Source: CAZVEE01 sp964625525
GTDB taxonomy: Bacteria; Pseudomonadota; Alphaproteobacteria; JAJFIK01
NCBI GenBank assembly: GCA_964625525.1
Contig: CAZVEE010000053.1
Coordinates: 1 to 23,249, forward strand
Direction: 5' to 3'
Length of the DNA: 23,249 nucleotides
A model generated the notes under the pieces. It searched no databases. It had not been told where the DNA came from and saw only the letters and a list, made by a program, of their open reading frames with translations. Both the position numbers and the translations under genes were made by a program. Shown piece after piece: positions 22,207 to 23,249 of the stretch. Positions within the stretch are counted from its first letter, which is position 1. Every line of letters starts with the position of its first letter.

Positions 22207-22701
22207 TCAACCGAACCGGTCGATCAACACCTGACACGACTCCCGACAGCTTTCGGTCATATTGCCGGTCCCGTCGAGATCGCCGGGCGCGAGACGGAAC
22301 AGCGAGCCTTCGGTCACATGGAGACCGTCCTCGGCCACGTCCATCACGCCAAAAGTATAGATCGGGATAATGGTTGGCCCCTTGAAGCGCTTCTCCCGCT
22401 TCAACAGCGGCAGGATATGCTCCGGGTCGATCTCCAGATTGGTCTCTTCCCTGATTTCGCGGACGGCGCATTGAATGGCGGTTTCCCCCTCTTCACCGCC
22501 GCCGCCGAAGGTGGAGATCATGCCCGGACTGGAAATCCCGGGAATATTATCCCGCTGTTGCAGCAGCAGATCGCCCGAGCGCCCCCAGATCACGACACCC
22601 GCGTAAAAGGGCGGCACTTCGCGCGGCAACGGCGGCAGATCTGCGTCGCTCAGCGACGCAGTCGCGCTCGGATCGATCTGACCGGCGGAGGGATCGGTCA
22701 T
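22207..22701 (-). CDS. Nudix hydrolase
   Basis: The 164-residue protein has the Nudix box: G-x5-E-x7-REIREET followed by NLEI, within about residues 66-92, with the metal-binding REIREE core intact. The glycine that normally follows EE-x near the box end is Asn here. Nudix enzymes hydrolyse nucleoside diphosphates linked to other groups; the substrate cannot be read from sequence. A roughly 30-residue Ser/Asp/Pro-rich N-terminus precedes the domain. GGGAG about 6 nt upstream supports the start at 22701. It sits 35 bp after kdsA and 35 bp before liuC, so the three genes probably share a transcript. Confidence 0.88.
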   Translation of the reverse strand: MTDPSAGQIDPSATASLSDADLPPLPREVPPFYAGVVIWGRSGDLLLQQRDNIPGISSPGMISTFGGGGEEGETAIQCAVREIREETNLEIDPEHILPLLKREKRFKGPTIIPIYTFGVMDVAEDGLHVTEGSLFRLAPGDLDGTGNMTESCRESCQVLIDRFG

Positions 22702-22736
22702 GGGGCTCTCCCAGAAAAGGCTGGTGGGTGACAGAC

Positions 22737-23249
22737 TTAAAGGCCCTTCGCCAGCGTGTCGAAGGCCATGAGGCGGTTGAGCAGATCTTCCATCTCGTCG
22801 AGCGGCACCATGTTGGGGCCATCGGACGGGGCGCTGTCGGGCTCCTGGTGGGTTTCCATAAACACCGCCGCCACGCCCACCGCAACGGCTGCCCGCGCCA
22901 GGACGGGCACGAATTCCCGCTGACCGCCCGAAGAGGTGCCCTTCCCGCCCGGCTGCTGCACCGAGTGGGTCGCGTCGAACACCACCGGCGCACCGGTCTC
23001 GGCCAGGGTCGGCAAGGCACGCATATCCGATATCAGCGTGTTGTAGCCGAAGCTTGCGCCGCGTTCGGTCACCAGCACATTGGCATTGCCCGCCCCGGTG
23101 ACCTTTGCCACCACCGGCGTCATGTCCCAGGGCGCCAGGAACTGGCCCTTCTTGACATTCACCACCGCGCCACTTACGGCCGCGGCCACCAGCAAATCCG
23201 TCTGCCGGCAGAGAAAGGCCGGGATCTGCAACACATCCGCCACCTCGGC
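22737..23249 (-). CDS. kdsA: 3-deoxy-8-phosphooctulonate synthase (KDO-8-P synthase), N-terminus cut by window edge
   Basis: The last 170 residues are present; the frame is open to the right edge, so the start lies outside the window. KdsA condenses phosphoenolpyruvate with arabinose-5-phosphate to form Kdo-8-phosphate, the first committed step of the Kdo part of lipid A-core LPS. Recognisable blocks are DVLQIPAFLCRQTDLL near the left end of the fragment, NVKKGQFLAPWDM, TERGASFGYNTLISDMR, and VFDATHSVQQPGG followed by SGGQRE. The cysteine in FLCRQTD is at a conserved place. Proteins with a metal-binding Cys in the N-terminal region cannot be judged because that part is missing. It is the first of at least three same-strand genes (kdsA, Nudix, liuC). 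Confidence 0.95.
   Translation of the reverse strand, partial: AEVADVLQIPAFLCRQTDLLVAAAVSGAVVNVKKGQFLAPWDMTPVVAKVTGAGNANVLVTERGASFGYNTLISDMRALPTLAETGAPVVFDATHSVQQPGGKGTSSGGQREFVPVLARAAVAVGVAAVFMETHQEPDSAPSDGPNMVPLDEMEDLLNRLMAFDTLAKGL

Overview
This is a GC-rich chromosomal window from a Gram-negative alphaproteobacterium. The lineage call rests on a clear MipZ (the ParA-type division-site ATPase of alphaproteobacteria lacking Min), DUF1489 and DUF1499 proteins, a phasin next to clpS, and KdsA (LPS Kdo synthesis). A Caulobacterales, Hyphomonadales or Parvularculales-like organism fits, but the genus cannot be named from the sequence. No tRNA, rRNA, CRISPR array, transposase or phage gene was recognised.

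Layout. Positions 1-1413 (all minus): phasin, DUF1499 protein, then clpS, cut by the left edge. Positions 1414-2010 are an AT-richer regulatory gap with candidate PHA-regulator operators. 2011-4065 (+) encodes a secreted protein with three fasciclin (FAS1) domains and a calcium-binding RTX tail, closed by a strong terminator. 4611-6542 (+) encodes a secreted D,D-carboxypeptidase with a C-terminal SPOR domain. It shares a bidirectional terminator with a convergent exported YbjN-domain gene. Then follow mipZ (-), an L-2-hydroxyglutarate-oxidase-like flavoenzyme (+), a gamma-carbonic anhydrase and a glyoxalase-related small protein (- pair), bifunctional putA (-), panC (+), a DUF1489 gene overlapping the panC stop (-), and a multi-pass ICMT/PEMT-like membrane methyltransferase (+).

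The methyltransferase ends inside a 23-bp tandem repeat array broken by exactly 100 N, so the true array length is unknown. Beyond it, all on the minus strand, are kdsA (cut by the right edge), a Nudix hydrolase, a LiuC-type methylglutaconyl-CoA hydratase, a degenerate TIR-like membrane protein, an unexplained inverted-repeat-rich gap, the alpha subunit of a biotin-dependent acyl-CoA carboxylase (probably methylcrotonyl-CoA carboxylase) and an exported protein of unknown function.

Functional themes are storage and proteostasis (phasin, ClpS), envelope and division (DD-carboxypeptidase-SPOR, MipZ, KdsA), amino-acid catabolism (PutA for proline; MccA plus LiuC for leucine/isovalerate) and pantothenate synthesis. 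Most genes are ordinary. The parts that known families do not explain are the 23-bp array and the gene end inside it, the nested inverted repeats upstream of mccA, the heptamer repeats at the mccA stop and inside the TIR-like gene, and the paired TTGC-N6-GCAA sites upstream of the phasin.
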